Assembly: GCA_965231765.1 (NCBI GenBank)
Contig: OZ246887.1
Span: forward strand, 1,116,001 to 1,180,000
Origin: JAAXHF01 sp963665955
GTDB taxonomy: Bacteria; Desulfobacterota; Binatia; Bin18
Direction: 5' to 3'
DNA: 64,000 nt
Position numbers and translations under genes: made by a program. Shown one piece after another: positions 62,198-64,000 of this stretch. Numbering within the stretch: position 1 is the first letter of the stretch; the number at the start of each line of letters is the position of its first letter. The notes below the pieces were generated by a model. The model saw nothing but the letters and a program-made list of their open reading frames with translations. It did not search any database and was not told the DNA's origin.

Positions 62198-63199
62198 ATG
62201 TCAAAACGCCTCGTGGACCGGATCAAATCCCTTCTTCCCAGCCAGGAGGCTCCGCCACAGAACTCCTGTCAAGCTCCTGGCTGTAATAAGCCTGTGAACC
62301 GGGAAGGACACAAACTGTGCTACGACCACTACAAGCAGCAGCAATCCGGTGTGCTCGTTAAAAAAGACAGCAACTTCAAAACCGGCGGCAGGGAGGCCCC
62401 AAACCCGCCTCCCGCCCGGCAGGAGCCCGACCGCGACCAGCTCAAACGGCTCCGGGCAATCAGCGAACAGACCCTAAATCCACCCCTCGCCCGACAGGAG
62501 TCCGGCAGTAGGGGCGGCGCGGATATGCTGACCGCCTCAAAGCTCGGCAAGGCTCTGGACCTGCCCGGCTCCCGCGTCAACTTGATCCTGGCCGAGCTGG
62601 GTTGGATCGAGAAGTTTACCGAAGGCTGGAAAGTCACCCGTCAGGGCGAAAAACAGGGCGGACAAACCCAGACGTTCAAACAGCAGGGCAAGGGCATCCC
62701 CTACGCCGTCTGGCCGGGCAAGCTGATCCGGAACTATGTCTTTCTCGCTACGGTGAACGAGATCGGCAGAGACGCCCCCAAGGAAACAGCGGAAGTCCGC
62801 GAAGGCCCTCTGCTCTCCAGCTCCGAAAAACCGCAAGTCGCGGATCTCCGCACCCGCTTCCCCGCCAAATACCGGGCCGCCGACGGACATTACGTCCGCT
62901 CGCGCGCGGAGCTGTCGATTGACAACTGGCTCTACATGCACGCCATCGTCCACGCCTATGAGCGGAAACTACCCGTCGAAGAAGATGCCTACTGTGACTT
63001 CTATCTGCCTCAAAGCAAGGTGTACATTGAGTACTGGGGAATGGAAAAGGACCCGGCTTACGCGCAGCGAAAGAAAGAAAAACAGGCGATCTACGCCCGG
63101 CACGGCCTGAACTTGGTCGAGTTGGCGGACGCCGAGCTCGAGAACCTCGACGACAACATAGTGCGGCTCCTGCTCCCCTTCGGCGTCGACTGCACCTAA
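62198..63199 (+). CDS. Zinc-finger / winged-helix / PD-(D/E)XK nuclease-like protein
   Basis: A 333-aa protein with three parts. Residues ~23-46 (CQAPGCNKPVNREGHKLCYD, then HYK) look like a small zinc site (C-x4-C-x12-C-x2-H). Residues ~105-150 (LTASKLGKALDLPGSRVNLI and LAELGWIEKFTEGWKVT) form a winged helix of a type common in phage and mobile-element proteins. Residues ~235-330 are a PD-(D/E)XK-like nuclease domain with Glu238 (SRAEL), Asp267 (YCDFYL), Glu278 and Trp280 (IEYWG), then RKKEKQAIYARHGLNLVELA. The usual catalytic Lys is replaced, as in some helicase-linked members of this superfamily. A linker contains a duplicated N-P-P-x-A-R-Q-E. AGGAG precedes the ATG. Confidence 0.85.
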   Translation: MSKRLVDRIKSLLPSQEAPPQNSCQAPGCNKPVNREGHKLCYDHYKQQQSGVLVKKDSNFKTGGREAPNPPPARQEPDRDQLKRLRAISEQTLNPPLARQESGSRGGADMLTASKLGKALDLPGSRVNLILAELGWIEKFTEGWKVTRQGEKQGGQTQTFKQQGKGIPYAVWPGKLIRNYVFLATVNEIGRDAPKETAEVREGPLLSSSEKPQVADLRTRFPAKYRAADGHYVRSRAELSIDNWLYMHAIVHAYERKLPVEEDAYCDFYLPQSKVYIEYWGMEKDPAYAQRKKEKQAIYARHGLNLVELADAELENLDDNIVRLLLPFGVDCT

Positions 63200-63247
63200 A
63201 GCAGAGCCAGCGCATCCGCTGATAGCTGGATAGAAGAGAAAGGGAAT

Positions 63248-63385
63248 ATGGGCATCCTACAGGACGCAAAAAAACTCCTGGAAGCTATTTCCCCTGCGGA
63301 GACGAGCGTCGTCTTACCAAATTTTGTGGCTGAGATCGATCGCTATGCAAATATTTTGATCCGGCCAAATCAGGCCAAGAGCTAA
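63248..63385 (+). other. Chimeric frame joining insert DNA to the old hyuA end
   Basis: An ATG at 63248, preceded by AAAGGGA, codes for MGILQDAKKLLEAISPAE. It then runs in frame into the right copy of the 66-bp repeat (T-S-V-V-L-P-N-F) and ends IRPNQAKS at 63385. The first 18 residues are presumably the start of a third cassette gene cut by the insertion junction at 63300/63301. The 45-aa product is probably not functional. Confidence 0.6.
63301..63366 (+). repeat. 66-bp direct repeat, right copy
   Basis: Second copy of the hyuA 3' end, identical to 61503-61568 except for one base. It is followed by the codons N-Q-A-K-S and a stop, which look like the original gene end. Confidence 0.95.
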
Positions 63386-63420
63386 GAGCTAGCTGCTGAG
63401 AGCTCACCGCTGAGAAAAGG
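63379..63420 (+). repeat. Degenerate heptad repeat spacer before hyuB
   Basis: Units GAGCTAA-GAGCTAG-CTGCTGA-GAGCTCA-CCGCTGA-GAAAAGG are phased every seven bases. The last unit supplies the ribosome site (AAAAGG) of the hyuB gene, ten bases before its ATG. Confidence 0.7.
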
Positions 63421-63429
63421 AGCACTGCT

Positions 63430-64000
63430 ATGCGTGACGTTAAAATCGCAAAGATTCCAGACATCAAGGTTGACCCTATCACCCTCGACATCATCGAAAG
63501 CGCGCTCAAGAACTACCGCTATGAGATGGACGCGGTCCTGTATCGCACGGCCATGTCACCGGTCATTCGGGAGCAGCACGATGAGTTTCCGATGATCTGT
63601 GATCCTAACGGCCGCATGGTCGTCGGTCAGTTCGGCTCGTATATCCGGGAGATGATGGACACCTTCGACCGGCCGATCTACCCCGGGGATGTCATCCTCC
63701 TCAACGATCCGTATCTGTGCGGTGGAGCGATTTCGCATATCAATGACTTCCTCGTCCTCGTGCCGGTATTCGACGGCGACGAACTCATCGGCTGGACGTC
63801 GATGTTCGGGCATCAAATGGATGTCGGTGGTCCCCTCCCCGGCTCTTTCCCCACCAACGCGACATCAATCTTTGGTGAGGGGCTGCGCATTCCGCCGGTG
63901 AAACTGTTTGAAAAAGGCGAGCTCAACGAAGATATCCTGAACCTGATTCTCAACAACGTTCGTATCCCAGTCATGAATCGTTCGGATTTGATGGGTATTG
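63430..64000 (+). CDS. hyuB: Hydantoinase B/oxoprolinase family protein (3' end outside window)
   Basis: The first 190 codons of a HyuB-type subunit. They read MRDVKIAKIPDIKVDPITLD and later VLYRTAMSPVIREQHDEFPM, GQFGSYIREMMD, PGDVILLNDPYLCGGAISHI and NDFLVLVPVF, followed by MFGHQMDVGG. These are the N-terminal blocks of the family, including the conserved N-D-P and G-H-x-x-D-x-G metal/substrate motifs. The frame is open at the right edge. It is the natural partner of the hyuA at 59527, now 1.85 kb away because of the insert. AAAAGG precedes the ATG. Confidence 0.95.
   Translation, partial: MRDVKIAKIPDIKVDPITLDIIESALKNYRYEMDAVLYRTAMSPVIREQHDEFPMICDPNGRMVVGQFGSYIREMMDTFDRPIYPGDVILLNDPYLCGGAISHINDFLVLVPVFDGDELIGWTSMFGHQMDVGGPLPGSFPTNATSIFGEGLRIPPVKLFEKGELNEDILNLILNNVRIPVMNRSDLMGI

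Larger units (their letters stand above)
61569..63300 (+). mobile_element. 1.73-kb inserted nuclease cassette between hyuA and hyuB
   Basis: The stretch between the two 66-bp direct repeats contains two genes unrelated to the hydantoinase set and the start of a third reading frame. It has no transposase, integrase or terminal inverted repeats. The right-hand repeat is in frame with sequence that continues to a natural stop and then to hyuB, so the right flank preserves the old gene end. The insert's codon use changes from AT-leaning in the SNase frame to GC-rich in the second gene. Site-specific integration at a gene 3' end, or recombination with transferred DNA, would both fit. Confidence 0.65.

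Noticed and set aside
63430..64000. 63556-63816 minus-strand frame opposite hyuB
   Set aside because: It is a shadow of the hyuB coding frame, which shows clear family motifs.

Overview
The window looks like part of the chromosome of an uncultured, metabolically broad Gram-negative bacterium. The case for an outer membrane rests on a DUF1302 beta-barrel protein, lipobox lipoproteins and periplasmic DUF1329 protein. The mix of genes (hydantoinase/oxoprolinase subunits, three luciferase-like flavin oxidoreductases, several SDRs, amidohydrolase, thiolase, 2OG oxygenase, dipeptide-type ABC transporter, MMPL pumps) resembles that of Tectomicrobia/Entotheonella, Binatota or other deltaproteobacteria-like lineages. 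That placement is inference from gene content; no rRNA or other phylogenetic marker is present.

Layout. 1-9.4 kb: 3' end of a hyuA, a copper amine oxidase, an SDR, an epoxide-hydrolase-like enzyme, an LLM oxidoreductase, a GFA protein, a methyltransferase and an amidohydrolase. 9.5-16.6 kb: MMPL transporter, SDR and medium-chain reductase in a row, a thiolase, a second LLM enzyme. 16.6-25.2 kb: GNAT, a small unknown protein, 2OG oxygenase, CbpA-like DnaJ, serine hydrolase, aminotransferase, then a cupin / CmcJ-NvfI-type / SDR run. 25.3-28.5 kb: ABC ATPase plus a permease fused to a GldG-like domain. 29.3-35.3 kb: a large repeat protein followed by a compact chaperone operon (degenerate J protein, GrpE-like protein, HscC-like Hsp70, zinc-ribbon protein). 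35.3-40.7 kb: a deletion scar and a dipeptide/opine-type ABC importer. 40.9-46.5 kb: minus-strand genes for a TVP38-like membrane protein, RmlD, hydrolase, SCP2-like protein, third LLM enzyme and a HEAT-repeat protein. 46.6-57.5 kb: a minus-strand envelope cluster (lipoprotein, YCF48-like propeller lipoprotein, MMPL transporter, DUF1302, DUF1329, a small secreted protein, kinesin-light-chain TPR protein, SnoaL-like protein). 57.9-64 kb: methyltransferase, small coiled-coil protein, complete hyuA, and start of hyuB.

The two most notable regions are these. (1) At 31,982-35,320 a self-contained Hsp70 set carries its own GrpE-like factor and a mini J protein in which the invariant HPD has become PPD. 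(2) Between hyuA and hyuB a 1.73-kb insert carries a frameshifted secreted SNase gene and a zinc-finger/winged-helix/PD-(D/E)XK nuclease gene. It is bracketed by a 66-bp direct duplication of the hyuA 3' end.

Many spacers contain degenerate tandem repeats with a 7- or 8-base period. No tRNA, rRNA, CRISPR array, transposase or integrase gene was recognised.
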